This document shows positions 14,904 to 23,595 of a stretch of DNA of 49,549 nucleotides, piece by piece; the stretch's first letter is position 1, and the number at the start of each line of letters is the position of its first letter. The translations under genes were made by a program, and so were the position numbers. A model generated the notes under the pieces. The model saw only the letters and a list, made by a program, of their open reading frames with translations. It did no database searches and was not told where the DNA came from. The stretch is from assembly GCA_022072205.1 (NCBI GenBank), contig JAJVID010000106.1:1-49549 (forward strand), read 5' to 3'. The DNA comes from Acidobacteriota bacterium. GTDB taxonomy: Bacteria; Acidobacteriota; Blastocatellia; RBC074.

Positions 14904-15401
14904 ATGGAACACAACCCTCTTCCCCAACGCAGGCGGACGCGTCCACCGACAAACAAGAATATGCCGCATTCCCAGATTGGTATACAACCTGTGCCAGAAG
15001 TAAATGCGGAACTGTTTCGGCTGGCATATTCCCTCCCGAATGTGACCAACCGCCCGACGGTCATCTCCGTGCCTGGGGCGCGGGCAATCTGGCTTGACGA
15101 AGACCTGCCTCTATCTCACCCTGAATCCATCGCTCGCGGACGCGAGTTCGCGCACATCCATCCCGACGGCAGTTTGCACGTTTCGCTTTCGCCTGAACGC
15201 GCGCAGGAAGCCATCGAAAAGGGTTGGGCAGAGCCGCACCCGATGGCGGCATATATGGGCAATCTCGGCATGGTGATGTTGTACACGCCGCTGGACATGC
15301 AGGAGTTGAACGTGATCTTTCAACTCGTCATAGACTCCTACAATTTTGTCACGGGGCGCGCGGTGAACGCGGCAGATATAACCGCCGCTGTAAAAAGTTG
15401 A
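14904..15401 (+). CDS. DUF5519 (luciferase-domain) protein
   Basis: 165 residues. The C-terminal two thirds match the luciferase-domain/DUF5519 family: GARAIWLDEDLPLSHPESIA, EFAHIHPDGSLHVSLSPERA, EKGWAEPHP. These proteins have no proven general activity despite the name. The N-terminal 25 residues are basic and not conserved. The start at 14904 has AAAGGATC 8-9 bases upstream; a later in-frame ATG at 14961 is possible. It lies in the run between the DoxX gene and the VOC dioxygenase. Confidence 0.75.
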   Translation: MEHNPLPQRRRTRPPTNKNMPHSQIGIQPVPEVNAELFRLAYSLPNVTNRPTVISVPGARAIWLDEDLPLSHPESIARGREFAHIHPDGSLHVSLSPERAQEAIEKGWAEPHPMAAYMGNLGMVMLYTPLDMQELNVIFQLVIDSYNFVTGRAVNAADITAAVKS

Positions 15402-15493
15402 TTCAACGGAAGCAGAAGCAAGGTCTAGATGACGATACATGTTTGTTCTTCCGTAAGTAATAGTACTAAACGCTCTGTAATCGAAGGAGAAAA

Positions 15494-16426
15494 ATGAACT
15501 CCACCCCACCTATCCCTCAACCCGTTGCCATATCTCCGCATCGCATCCACCCACAGACCAAGCCAGGCTACGTCCATCTGAAGGTCGCCGACCTCAAGAA
15601 TCAACTTGCCTTTTACCAGCAAGTATTAGGTTTGCGCTTGCACTGGAAGGACGAGAACAGCGCCGGTCTAGGCGCGGGCGGCGCAGATTTTGTGCGCCTG
15701 ACCCAAATCCAAAATGGCAAACGCTATCGCGGCGTAACCGGCATCTATCACTTCGCCATCCTCTTTCCCAACCGCCGCGAACTGGCCCGCGTCATTTCCC
15801 GCCTGTTTTCCATGCACTGGCCCAACTATCCCACCGATCATGTGATGACCAAAACCACCTACCTGGATGACCCGGAAGGCAACAACATTGAACTGTATTG
15901 TGAATCGCCTGAAGATGGGATTTTTGTTGTGAATGCCGACGGGAGTTTTTACGCCCGTCACGCCGATGGCAGACCCAGTGATGGGCGCGAACCACTCGAC
16001 GTTGACGCGCTCCTCGCCCACCTGACCAAAGATGACCGCCTCGATGAACCCGTCCCGCCCGAAGTGCGTATGGGACATTTCCACATGTACGTCGCCAACT
16101 TGAATGACACGCGTCGCTTCTATCACGAGCAACTTGGCTTCGACGATATGGGTGTGGCGCGCAGCGGCTTTCGCATGGGCATGGTCTCGGCGGGCGGCTA
16201 TCATCATCACATCGGTTACAACACCTGGCAGGGCGAAGGCGCACCGCCTCCGCCTCCCGACGCGCTGGGGCTGAAAAACATCTCATTCGTCCTGCCCGAC
16301 CGCGCCGCTTTGGATCAACTTCTGGCACGCATCGAGGAAGTCGAAATGCCTTACAACCAGACCAATGAAGGTATCCTGGTAGTAGACCCCGCGCAAAACA
16401 GCGTGTTGTTTTCGGTTGAAGGATAA
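15494..16426 (+). CDS. Two-domain VOC ring-cleavage dioxygenase (CatE-like)
   Basis: 310 residues with two vicinal-oxygen-chelate modules. The first starts at GYVHLKVADLKNQLAFYQQV with FAILFPNRRELARV and NNIELYCE. The second starts at MGHFHMYVANLNDTRRFYHE with GGYHHHIGYNTWQGEGAPPP. This matches the CatE/MhqO type of extradiol dioxygenase, with a metal site from His and Glu in the modules. It probably cleaves catechols or hydroquinones using Fe(II) or Mn(II). The ribosome site is AAGGAGA. It is followed by the PIG-L gene after 1 base, so the two are co-transcribed. Confidence 0.87.
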   Translation: MNSTPPIPQPVAISPHRIHPQTKPGYVHLKVADLKNQLAFYQQVLGLRLHWKDENSAGLGAGGADFVRLTQIQNGKRYRGVTGIYHFAILFPNRRELARVISRLFSMHWPNYPTDHVMTKTTYLDDPEGNNIELYCESPEDGIFVVNADGSFYARHADGRPSDGREPLDVDALLAHLTKDDRLDEPVPPEVRMGHFHMYVANLNDTRRFYHEQLGFDDMGVARSGFRMGMVSAGGYHHHIGYNTWQGEGAPPPPPDALGLKNISFVLPDRAALDQLLARIEEVEMPYNQTNEGILVVDPAQNSVLFSVEG

Positions 16427-16427
16427 T

Positions 16428-17264
16428 ATGACAAACGTCTCCCGCCCCCTGTTGGCTGTCTTTGCGCATCCTGACGATGAATCCTTTGGGACAGGTGGAA
16501 CTCTGTCGCGTTATGCTGCCGAAGGACATCCCATCGCCCTTGTCTGCGCTACACGTGGCGAAGTCGGCGAAATTTCCGATCCCAGCCTTGCCACGCCGCA
16601 AACGCTTGGACGGGTACGCGAGGGAGAACTGCGCGCCGCCGCCCGCGCCCTCGGAATTCAGGAAGTAATTTTGTTGGACTACCGCGACTCTGGCATGGAC
16701 GGCACGCCTGAAAACCAGGATCCGCGCGCTTTCATTAATGCCCCCGAAGGCGAAGTTGTCGAACACCTGACGCGCATCATTCGTGACCTGCGACCTGAAA
16801 TCGTCCTGACCTTTGAGCCGGGCGGCGGCTACGGACATCCCGACCACATCGCCATCAGCCGTTACACCACCGCCGCCTTTCACGCCGCCTCGGACCCGCA
16901 GCGCTTTCCCGAAGCGGGTCCCGCCTTCCAGCCCAGCCGCCTCTTTTACACCGCCATCCCCACGAAATTCTTCACCGAACTGCGCGACCGCATGGAAGCG
17001 CGCGGACTGGACACTTCCATGCTCGACCAAATCCTCCTACGTCCCAGTTTCAACGATGACCTGATTACCGCGCTGATGGATGTAGCCGCCTACAACGAAG
17101 CCAAGTGGAATGCCATCAACGCCCACCGTACCCAGTTCGGACCCGATAATCTATTTCGTCGTTTGCCGGAAGACCTCGTCCGTGATTTGATGAGCCGAGA
17201 GTATTTCTCCCAGGCGCATCCGCTCGTGAACGGCGAGGGTATTTCTTCTGATTTATTTTCTTGA
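16428..17264 (+). CDS. PIG-L family (GlcNAc-type) deacetylase
   Basis: 278 residues of the LmbE/PIG-L fold. The zinc-site motif is AHPDDESFGTGGTL near residue 15, and the second metal ligand motif is GHPDHIAIS. Relatives include MshB and BshB, which deacetylate sugars during synthesis of the protective thiols mycothiol and bacillithiol, and amide hydrolases for xenobiotics. Given the redox setting, a role in a low-molecular-weight thiol or its conjugates (Mca-like) is attractive but unproven. ATG 16428 is one base after the dioxygenase stop, with GAAGGA just upstream. Confidence 0.85.
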   Translation: MTNVSRPLLAVFAHPDDESFGTGGTLSRYAAEGHPIALVCATRGEVGEISDPSLATPQTLGRVREGELRAAARALGIQEVILLDYRDSGMDGTPENQDPRAFINAPEGEVVEHLTRIIRDLRPEIVLTFEPGGGYGHPDHIAISRYTTAAFHAASDPQRFPEAGPAFQPSRLFYTAIPTKFFTELRDRMEARGLDTSMLDQILLRPSFNDDLITALMDVAAYNEAKWNAINAHRTQFGPDNLFRRLPEDLVRDLMSREYFSQAHPLVNGEGISSDLFS

Positions 17265-17324
17265 CGGAATTGGTTTCCCTATACACTACCGCATCCTCAT
17301 CACCAACCGAAAAAGGAGATTCTT

Positions 17325-17801
17325 GTGAGCACTGACTTGGCAGTAGGTTCTCCCGCGCCCGATTTCAGCCTGACCGCAAATGACGGACGGCAAATCGGAT
17401 TGGCGGAATATAAAGGCAAATCGCACGTCGTTTTGTTTTTCGTGCGCGAATACAACTGAATACAATGCCGGTCGCACGTCGCCCAGTTGGGGCGCATGGT
17501 TCCGGATTTTCAAGCAGCAAACACGGATGTGTTGGTGATTCTGGGCGATTCGCCCGAACGCGCCCGCCAGTATGCGGAGACGCTCAAGACGCCCTTCCCT
17601 GTATTGTCTGATCCTAACCGCGCAGTATATCAATTATTTGGGTTGGATAAAGTAGCTTTTGTCATCCAGCGCACCGCCTCGGTGGTGGTGGATCGAGATG
17701 GTTTGCTTCAATACATCAAGCGCAGCGTCAATCCGATGACCTGGCTTCAGGAAAGCCATGAACTGTTGGAGTTTGTAAAAGGAATGGAAAACAAACCATG
17801 A
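17325..17801 (+). CDS. Selenocysteine-containing redoxin (in-frame UGA at codon 45)
   Basis: GTG 17325, with AAAGGAG upstream, opens a 158-codon frame with one TGA at 17457-17459. The N-terminus (VGSPAPDFSLTANDGRQIGL) is a classic AhpC/TSA-Redoxin start, and the UGA context is VLFFVREYN-U-IQCRSHVAQL. Related redoxins have Cys there in a CxxC motif (U45, C48). The rest (VLVILGDSPERARQYAETLK, PFPVLSDPNRAVYQLFG, ASVVVDRDGLLQYIK) is intact to the stop. A SECIS-like hairpin follows. Probably a peroxiredoxin-like or thiol-peroxidase enzyme reducing peroxides. The stop overlaps a ferredoxin fragment (ATGA). Confidence 0.85.
17468..17505 (+). promoter_or_regulatory. Candidate bacterial SECIS of the redoxin gene
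   Basis: Upper stem CGCCC (17480-17484) with GGGCG (17490-17494) and loop AGTTG, which starts 25 bases after the UGA and has G at its second position. A lower CCGG (17468-17471) with CCGG (17502-17505) can pair across an internal loop. Distance and loop fit bacterial SECIS rules. Folding was done by eye. Confidence 0.6.
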
Positions 17802-17875
17802 CGACTGCTTCAAAATCTATGGATTGTAAACAGGAACCGGGTGTCTTTATGCCCATCATTTCATCGAAAAGGTAA
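17798..17875 (+). pseudogene. N-terminal fragment of a ferredoxin gene
   Basis: 25 codons from ATG 17798, which overlaps the redoxin stop as ATGA. DCKQEPGVFMPIISSKR matches the N-terminus of the ferredoxin at 19423 (TCKQDPGVFIPVIDRNK), then stops before the first cluster cysteine. It is either a truncated duplicate or the scar of a ferredoxin that was once fused to the redoxin transcript. Between 17876 and 17924 I see only another short degenerate frame. Confidence 0.65.
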
Positions 17876-17924
17876 ACCACAATGAGCAGCGTCAACCCCT
17901 TGCTGCCATGACTGGAAAGACATT

Positions 17925-18614
17925 ATGACACACCCCCATCAACAGATCAGGGAAATGCTGGTCGCGGAACACAACTGCGAAGGATATGGTTCCGACCATG
18001 TATGCCTTAAAGTCGTCGCATTCGCCGAACTGCCATCACGCTTTGGCGATTTTCACGTTGTCGCCTTTTCGGACACGCGTGACGGCAAGGAACACGCCGC
18101 CTTCGTGAAGGGCATGCCGTGGAATCATGAAAATGTACCTGTGCGCCTGCACTCCGAATGTCTGACGGGCGATGCCATTGGCTCGCTGCGCTGTGACTGC
18201 CGCGACCAATTGGAGTCTGCGCTGAAAATGATCGGCGAGATGGACGAAGGCATTCTGCTCTATCTGCGGCAGGAGGGGCGCGGCATCGGGCTCACCAATA
18301 AAATCCGCGCGTATGAATTGCAGGACTCGGGGCTGGATACCGTGCAAGCCAACGAAGCGTTGGGCTTCCGCGACGACGAACGCGATTACAGCATTGCCGC
18401 CCACATGCTTGCCTCGATGCAGGTCAAATCCGTCCGCCTCATCACCAACAACCCGCGCAAAATCGAGGGGTTGCAGGCGCTCGGCATCCAGGTGAATGGA
18501 CGCATTCCGCTCGTCATGCCGCCCAACCCGCACAACGCGGACTATCTTCAAACCAAAGCGGTCAAGTCTGGGCATCTCATGGATGCGCCTGGCAACCTGC
18601 ATCAAGCGGAGTAG
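17925..18614 (+). CDS. ribA: GTP cyclohydrolase II
   Basis: A 229-residue stand-alone RibA. It converts GTP to the pyrimidine precursor of riboflavin. VPVRLHSECLTGDAIGSLRC with DCRDQL carries the zinc cysteines, RQEGRGIGLTNKIRAYELQD and DTVQANEALGF the GTP-binding and catalytic residues, and LITNNPRKIEGL the C-terminal signature. No RibB domain is fused, so it is not the usual bifunctional RibBA. A lone ribA amid flavin/F420-type oxidoreductases suggests local supply of flavin or deazaflavin precursors, by inference. Five bases separate it from the methyltransferase gene. Confidence 0.93.
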   Translation: MTHPHQQIREMLVAEHNCEGYGSDHVCLKVVAFAELPSRFGDFHVVAFSDTRDGKEHAAFVKGMPWNHENVPVRLHSECLTGDAIGSLRCDCRDQLESALKMIGEMDEGILLYLRQEGRGIGLTNKIRAYELQDSGLDTVQANEALGFRDDERDYSIAAHMLASMQVKSVRLITNNPRKIEGLQALGIQVNGRIPLVMPPNPHNADYLQTKAVKSGHLMDAPGNLHQAE

Positions 18615-18619
18615 TTTGG

Positions 18620-19387
18620 ATGAATCAGATCGTCAATTACAACGCGATTGCGCCGAACTATAACGCGCGTTACGACCAGAATCCGCTGGCGGGAATCTCG
18701 CGGGCATTGCGCGCATTGGTGAAGCAGAACAGGGCGCGCGATGTGTTGGAAGTGGGCTGTGGCACGGGTCGCTGGGTGATGGAACTCAACCCGCTGGCGC
18801 GGCGCGTCGTCGGGTTGGATTTTTCGCTTGGGATGTTGAAGCAGGCTCGGGGTCAGGATGAGGCGTTGTCCTTAACGAACGGGGACGCGAATCGCCTGCC
18901 GTTCCCATCCGCAAGTTTCGACCTGGTGTTATCCGTCAACGCCCTGCATCATTATGCCGACCAGCGCGCCTTCATCGCCGAAGCGCGGCGGTTATTGCGG
19001 GCGGGCGGCGCGCTGGCTATCATCAACCTCGACCCACACATCGGGCGCGACCGCTGGTATCTCTACGATTATTTCGACGGCGTATTGACCACTGATCTGC
19101 GGCGATTCCCATCTAGCGGAAAATTGCTCGACTGGATGCTCGAAAGCGGTTTTGCGCGCACGGAGTGGCGCGTGGCGGAACACGTCCATCAGGAATTTAT
19201 CGGGCGCGAAATTTTGGATAATCCCTTCACGCAAAAAGGCGGCTCTTCGCAACTCGCGCTGTTGAGCGATGCCGCCTACGCGGATGGAATGGAGCGCATT
19301 CATGCCGCGCTCGACAACGCGGATGGCGCGCCGCCGGTTTTTGTCACCGACCAATGGCTGACCCTGTTGGCGGGCTGGGTTCAATGA
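18620..19387 (+). CDS. Class I SAM-dependent methyltransferase
   Basis: 255 residues. DVLEVGCGTGRWVMEL (motif I, SAM binding), VVGLDFSLGMLKQA, FDLVLSVNALHHYADQRAFI (post-II) and ARRLLRAGGALAIINLDPH (motif III) define a UbiE/methyltransferase-11-type enzyme. The substrate is unknown. Immediately after ribA and before the ferredoxin, it belongs to the same transcript, and could methylate a metabolite or a quinone-like compound handled by the cluster. Confidence 0.85.
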   Translation: MNQIVNYNAIAPNYNARYDQNPLAGISRALRALVKQNRARDVLEVGCGTGRWVMELNPLARRVVGLDFSLGMLKQARGQDEALSLTNGDANRLPFPSASFDLVLSVNALHHYADQRAFIAEARRLLRAGGALAIINLDPHIGRDRWYLYDYFDGVLTTDLRRFPSSGKLLDWMLESGFARTEWRVAEHVHQEFIGREILDNPFTQKGGSSQLALLSDAAYADGMERIHAALDNADGAPPVFVTDQWLTLLAGWVQ

Positions 19388-19422
19388 CCCGCCCGTAATT
19401 TTCAACTTCGAATGGATTCAAT

Positions 19423-19722
19423 ATGCAACCCGATACGTCCACCTGCAAACAAGACCCTGGCGTCTTCATCCCCGTCATTGACCGCAATAAATGTGAAGGC
19501 AAAGCCGAATGCATGACGGTCTGTCCGTACAATGTGTTCGAATTGGGGATTGTTTCGCCGCAAGAGCGCGCCACGTTAAGTTTCGTGGGACGGCTCAAGG
19601 GCACGGCGCACGGCTGGAAACAAGCCTTCCCAGTCCGCGCCGAAGCCTGCCGCGCCTGCGCGGAGTGCGTCGCCAGTTGCCCCGAAAAAGCCATTACCCT
19701 CAAACGGATGGCGGTTGCGTAA
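19423..19722 (+). CDS. Di-cluster ferredoxin
   Basis: 99 residues with two iron-sulfur motifs. The first (KCEGKAECMTVCPYNVFEL) has Cys-x5-Cys-x3-Cys-Pro, one cysteine short of the canonical set. The second (CRACAECVASCPEKAI) is a full CxxCxxCxxxCP. This suggests a 7Fe-type ([3Fe-4S] plus [4Fe-4S]) or modified 8Fe protein, with a 40-residue insert between the clusters. It is an electron carrier that could feed the oxidoreductases around it. Its N-terminus is duplicated as debris at 17798. Confidence 0.87.
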   Translation: MQPDTSTCKQDPGVFIPVIDRNKCEGKAECMTVCPYNVFELGIVSPQERATLSFVGRLKGTAHGWKQAFPVRAEACRACAECVASCPEKAITLKRMAVA

Positions 19723-19726
19723 ACCA

Positions 19727-21511
19727 ATGCAGATACCCAAATTCATCACCCCTGAGATTCGCTCCGACCTGCGCCGCATGATGGCGTTGGTCGCGCCCTA
19801 TTGGGGCAGGTTTGCGCTTGCCGCATTCCTGCTCATCGTGTCCACGTTGATCGGGCTGGCGCTACCCTGGGCGATTCGCATCCTCGTAGATACGGTCATC
19901 GTGGCGGGCAACCAGCCGCAGTTGGACTTGATCGCGCTGGGTCTGCTGGCATTGTTTATCGCGCAAAGCCTGCTCTCGGTGGGAAACACCTACCTCATGG
20001 CGCAGGTCGGACAAAGGGTGATCGCCGATTTCCGTGCGCAAGTTCATGCGCAACTGACGGGACTGCCCCTGCGTTTCTTCGCCGAGCGGCGCACAGGCGA
20101 GATCGTCTCGCGCGTCAGCAACGATGTGACCCTCGTGCAGGAAGTTGTCACCGAGACGCCCATCAACTTCCTGCGCCAGATCATTAATCTGGTGGGCGGA
20201 CTGGTTCTGATGCTGGTGATGAACTGGCAGTTGACGCTGATCATCTTTGCCATTATTCCGCCCATTATTCTCGTCGGCGTGCTGTTCGGACGCCGCCTTC
20301 AAAGCCTTGCCACCGCCGCGCAGGATCGCATCGCCGACACCACCGTCACGCTCGAAGAAATGCTGTCGGGCATCCGCGTCGTCAAATCCTTTGCGCGCGA
20401 AGCCTTCGAAAAGGGACGCTTCCAGCAAAACGTGGAAGCGGCGTATCAGACAACCATGCAGCGGGTGCGCGTCCGTTCGGTTTTCATCCCGCTGATTAGT
20501 TTTCTCGGTTTCGGCGCGCTGACTTTTCTGCTCTGGTACGGCGGGCGGCTGGTCATCGCCGGGACGCTCACGCCGGGCGAACTGGTGGCGTTTCTCTTTT
20601 ACATGATGATGGTCGCGGGTCCGCTCGGCGAATTTGCCGGGTTGTATGCCCGGGTGCGTGAAGCCCTCGGCGCGGGTCGCCGCCTCTTTGAAATTCTGGA
20701 CGCCGAATCCGAGCCGCTCGAAACCCCTGATGCAGTCGTTCCCTCCGCCCTGCGAGGTGGGGTGCGCTTCGAGAATGTTTCTTTCGGCTACCAGCCTGAC
20801 CAACCCATTTTGAAGGGCATCAGTCTTGAAGTTCAACCTGGCGAGATGATTGCCATCGTCGGACCGAGCGGCGTGGGCAAGACCACCCTGGTCAACTTGC
20901 TGCCGCGCTTCTACGACGCTACCGCCGGCGTCATCGAAATAGACAGTGTGGATGTGCGCCGCTACAACCTGCACGCCCTGCGCGAGCAAATGGGACTCGT
21001 GCCGCAGGAGACCTTCCTCTTCGGCGGGACGGTGCGCGAGAACATCGCCTACGGAAAAATGAACGCTTCTACCGCAGACCTCGAAGCGGCTGCCCGCGCC
21101 GCCAATGCCCACGACTTCATCCAGGCATTTCCCGAAGGCTACGAAACGCTGGTCGGCGAGAAGGGCGTCAGACTCTCGATGGGACAGCGCCAACGTGTCG
21201 CCATCGCGCGCATGTTGCTCAAAGACCCGCGCATCCTCATTTTGGACGAAGCCACTTCCTCGTTGGATTCTGAATCGGAACGTCTCGTGCAGGAGGCGCT
21301 GGAACGCCTGACGCGCGGCCGCACCTCGTTTGTCATCGCCCACCGCCTGCCCACCATTCAGCGCGCCGACCGCATCGTCGTCCTGCAAAACGGACAGATT
21401 GTCGAGCAGGGTTCCCATGCCGCGCTGCTGGCAAAAGGCGGAGTGTACGAACATCTCTGGTCGCTGCAATTTGCGGATTTCGAGGTAGTGGAAGTCGAAA
21501 ATACATCTTGA
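19727..21511 (+). CDS. ABC exporter, fused permease and ATPase
   Basis: About 594 residues in the MsbA/LmrA/MdlB half-transporter layout. A six-helix transmembrane domain (about 30-310) is followed by a nucleotide-binding domain with Walker [11 protein letters not shown]-loop QETFLFG, signature RLSMGQRQR, Walker [15 protein letters not shown] and the H-loop IAHRLPTI. It forms a homodimer or pairs with another half. The start at ATG 19727 is preferred over a TTG at 19715, which would overlap the ferredoxin stop. Last of the tightly packed genes; probably exports a drug, lipid or conjugate. Confidence 0.93.
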   Translation: MQIPKFITPEIRSDLRRMMALVAPYWGRFALAAFLLIVSTLIGLALPWAIRILVDTVIVAGNQPQLDLIALGLLALFIAQSLLSVGNTYLMAQVGQRVIADFRAQVHAQLTGLPLRFFAERRTGEIVSRVSNDVTLVQEVVTETPINFLRQIINLVGGLVLMLVMNWQLTLIIFAIIPPIILVGVLFGRRLQSLATAAQDRIADTTVTLEEMLSGIRVVKSFAREAFEKGRFQQNVEAAYQTTMQRVRVRSVFIPLISFLGFGALTFLLWYGGRLVIAGTLTPGELVAFLFYMMMVAGPLGEFAGLYARVREALGAGRRLFEILDAESEPLETPDAVVPSALRGGVRFENVSFGYQPDQPILKGISLEVQPGEMIAIVGPSGVGKTTLVNLLPRFYDATAGVIEIDSVDVRRYNLHALREQMGLVPQETFLFGGTVRENIAYGKMNASTADLEAAARAANAHDFIQAFPEGYETLVGEKGVRLSMGQRQRVAIARMLLKDPRILILDEATSSLDSESERLVQEALERLTRGRTSFVIAHRLPTIQRADRIVVLQNGQIVEQGSHAALLAKGGVYEHLWSLQFADFEVVEVENTS

Positions 21512-21571
21512 TGGAAGAACTGGCGCATCATGCCATTCAATCCCTGAGTCAATCAATCACCTTATGTTAAA

Positions 21572-21625
21572 CGTCCCGAAGGTTCTTGCCCTTCAGGCTT
21601 GTTTTTTGCCCAAACCTTCGGGACG
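21572..21625. repeat. Palindromic repeat element, copy 1
   Basis: Perfect 13-base arms CGTCCCGAAGGTT (21572-21584) and AACCTTCGGGACG (21613-21625), 28-base spacer. The right flank (TACATAACATCAGTCAATCA at 21626) is almost repeated at 14831, after the DsbA remnant. It is located between the ABC exporter and the LLM gene and can form a strong hairpin. Confidence 0.8.
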
Positions 21626-21665
21626 ATACATAACATCAGTCAATCAAAATAGGAGTTTATTTTTT

Positions 21666-22733
21666 GTGTCAGCCATAAATCAACCTTTTGAAATCGGGTT
21701 ATATACCTTCGTCGAATGGGAAACCAACCCCGTGACGGGTGAGAAACTCGACTCGCTCACGCGCATGAAAAACCTGCTCGAAACCATCGAATTAGCAGAT
21801 CAGGTCGGCTTGGATGTTTTCGGAATCGGCGAACATCACCGGCCCGATTTTCTTTCATCCTCCCCGGCAGTGATTCTGGGCGCCGCCGCAACACGCACCA
21901 AATCCATCCGCCTCAGCACGGCTGTCACTGTGTTGTCATCGGATGATCCCGTGCGCGTCTTTCAGGATTTCGCTACCCTCGACCTGCTCTCGGAAGGGCG
22001 CGCCGAAATCATGGCGGGGCGTGGCGCGTTCATCGAGTCCTTTCCCCTGTTCGGCTATGACTTGAAGGATTACGACTCGCTGTTCATTGAAAAACTGGAC
22101 CTGCTGTTGAAACTGCGCGCATCGGAAATCGTTTCATGGCGCGGCAGGCATCGTCCCGCCCTAAACAATCTGGGCGTCTATCCGCGCCCGTTGCAACGCG
22201 AAATTCCGATTTGGATTGGGGTGGGAGGCACGCCCGAATCCGCTGCGCGCGCGGGGGCATTGGGCTTGCCGATGGCGCTGGGCATCATCGGCGGAATGCC
22301 CGAACGTTTCGCCCCGTTGGCGGACTTGCACAAACAAGCCTGGCAGCAGGCTGGACACGATTCTGCCAAATTGCAGTTGAGCGTCAATTCGCGCGGCTTC
22401 ATCGGGGATGATTCGCAAAACGCGGCAGATGATTACTTCCCAGCCCTGCATGCGATGATGGATAAACTGGGACGCGAGCGCGGCTTTCGCGGATTGACAC
22501 GCAATGAGTTCGAAGACTCCCGCGGTCTGCGCGGCTCTGATTACGTCGGCAACCCTGATGAGGTTATCGAAAAGATTCTCTATCAGCAAAACATTCTGCA
22601 TTACAACCGCCTGTTGCTCCAGATGGATATTGGCACAGTTCAGCACAAAGAACTCATGCGCTCGATTGAACTACTCGGAACGAAGGTCGCGCCTGTTGTC
22701 CGCAAGGAAATTCGAAGCCGAATATCGGCGTAG
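21666..22733 (+). CDS. LLM-class flavin-dependent oxidoreductase (luciferase-like monooxygenase)
   Basis: About 355 residues. [20 protein letters not shown] start, [32 protein letters not shown] and [20 protein letters not shown] are characteristic of the group of LLM oxidoreductases near alkanal monooxygenases. I place the start at GTG 21666, with AGGAG at 21651-21655. A longer frame from 21564 would translate through the palindromic repeat and is unlikely. The cofactor is FMN or F420. It lies downstream of the exporter, flanked by two copies of the repeat. Confidence 0.85.
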   Translation: MSAINQPFEIGLYTFVEWETNPVTGEKLDSLTRMKNLLETIELADQVGLDVFGIGEHHRPDFLSSSPAVILGAAATRTKSIRLSTAVTVLSSDDPVRVFQDFATLDLLSEGRAEIMAGRGAFIESFPLFGYDLKDYDSLFIEKLDLLLKLRASEIVSWRGRHRPALNNLGVYPRPLQREIPIWIGVGGTPESAARAGALGLPMALGIIGGMPERFAPLADLHKQAWQQAGHDSAKLQLSVNSRGFIGDDSQNAADDYFPALHAMMDKLGRERGFRGLTRNEFEDSRGLRGSDYVGNPDEVIEKILYQQNILHYNRLLLQMDIGTVQHKELMRSIELLGTKVAPVVRKEIRSRISA

Positions 22734-22758
22734 ATTTTTGTAACTTGCCTTATACGAA

Positions 22759-22811
22759 CGTCCGGAAGGTTTCCTTGAAAACCTTATTTCGCCAATCAAC
22801 CCTTCGGGACG
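22759..22811. repeat. Palindromic repeat element, copy 2
   Basis: CGTCCGGAAGGTT (22759-22771) and AACCCTTCGGGACG (22798-22811) with an interior containing CCTTGAAAAC and TTTCGCCAATCAA. The whole 53-base element is nearly identical to the reverse complement of copy 3 at 27907-27960. Confidence 0.85.
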
Positions 22812-22839
22812 GAATAATAAAACAATTTAGGAGTTTCCC

Positions 22840-23517
22840 ATGAATCAAATCCCTGTTGAAGAACGCACGAACCTTTCGATTTATCATCTCACTCGTTTCC
22901 CTGCTGGCTACAATCCCGCCGACAAGGAGACGCGCTATCCCGCCATCTTTGCCCTGCATGGACACGGCAGCAACGAGCGCGACTTAATTGGACTCTCGGA
23001 TTCTTTGCAGGATAATCTGCTCTGGGTCAGCGGGCGCGGACCCGTCGACTTCGCCCCCGGCGCTTATGACTGGTACACAGTCACGCAATTTGGCAAGCCC
23101 GACCCTGTCATTCTCGCCGCCGCGCTAGCACGGATCGATAACTTCATTACCGAACTGCTGGCAACTTATCCGATTGACCCGCAGAAATTTTTTCTGATGG
23201 GTTTCAGTCAGGGCAGTATGATTTCGATGTCCTTCCTGCTCACCCGTCCGCATCGCATCGCGGGAGTCGTCGCGCAGTCGGGTTATGTTCCCATGCAATC
23301 GGGTCTGCAGGTGGATGAAGCGGGCGTAAAAGGCAAGCCTGTGGTGATGACGCACGGCTATGAAGATTCGAGTATGCCGCTCGAATGGTCGCATCAATCC
23401 CGCGACTTCATCCTGCGTTACGGCGTAGATTTGGAATACCGCAACTTCCACATGGATCATACTATCACCGCCGAGTCGCTGGGCGCGATCAAAGACTGGC
23501 TGGATAAACAACTGTAA
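22840..23517 (+). CDS. Carboxylesterase/phospholipase, MhqD-like
   Basis: A 225-residue alpha/beta hydrolase of the phospholipase/carboxylesterase group. FALHGHGSNERDLIGL forms the oxyanion region, GFSQGSMISM the nucleophile elbow (Ser), HGYEDSSMPLEW the acid residue region and FHMDHTIT the catalytic His. There is no signal peptide. MhqD, a hydrolase of this type, is part of the Bacillus methylhydroquinone response. The start has AGGAG at 22831-22835. It is the last plus-strand gene before the convergent sulfatase locus. Confidence 0.85.
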   Translation: MNQIPVEERTNLSIYHLTRFPAGYNPADKETRYPAIFALHGHGSNERDLIGLSDSLQDNLLWVSGRGPVDFAPGAYDWYTVTQFGKPDPVILAAALARIDNFITELLATYPIDPQKFFLMGFSQGSMISMSFLLTRPHRIAGVVAQSGYVPMQSGLQVDEAGVKGKPVVMTHGYEDSSMPLEWSHQSRDFILRYGVDLEYRNFHMDHTITAESLGAIKDWLDKQL

Positions 23518-23571
23518 TGACTGTCTGCTCATTGGGATAGATCAAGCGCATCATTCAATAACCATCCCGCA

Positions 23572-23590
23572 GGTTTGGATAAATCCAACC
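23572..23590. terminator. Weak hairpin between convergent genes
   Basis: GGTTTGGAT and ATCCAACC can pair with one bulged base, followed by GTATTTTAC. It lies between the esterase stop (23517) and the sulfatase stop (23596), and may end transcription from the left. Confidence 0.35.
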
Positions 23591-23595
23591 GTATT

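Noticed and set aside
15792..17030. 412-codon open frame on the minus strand
   Set aside because: It is antisense to the VOC dioxygenase and PIG-L genes, which have full motifs and ribosome sites.
17882..17924. Short frame before ribA with an internal TGA (MSSVNPLLP then stop)
   Set aside because: No redox motif, no recognisable domain and no long continuation; it looks like debris.
19862..21556. Long open frame of 564 codons on the minus strand
   Set aside because: It lies opposite a clear ABC exporter with all ATPase motifs; its translation is rich in His/Asp/Gln without any domain, as usual for the antisense of GC-rich genes.
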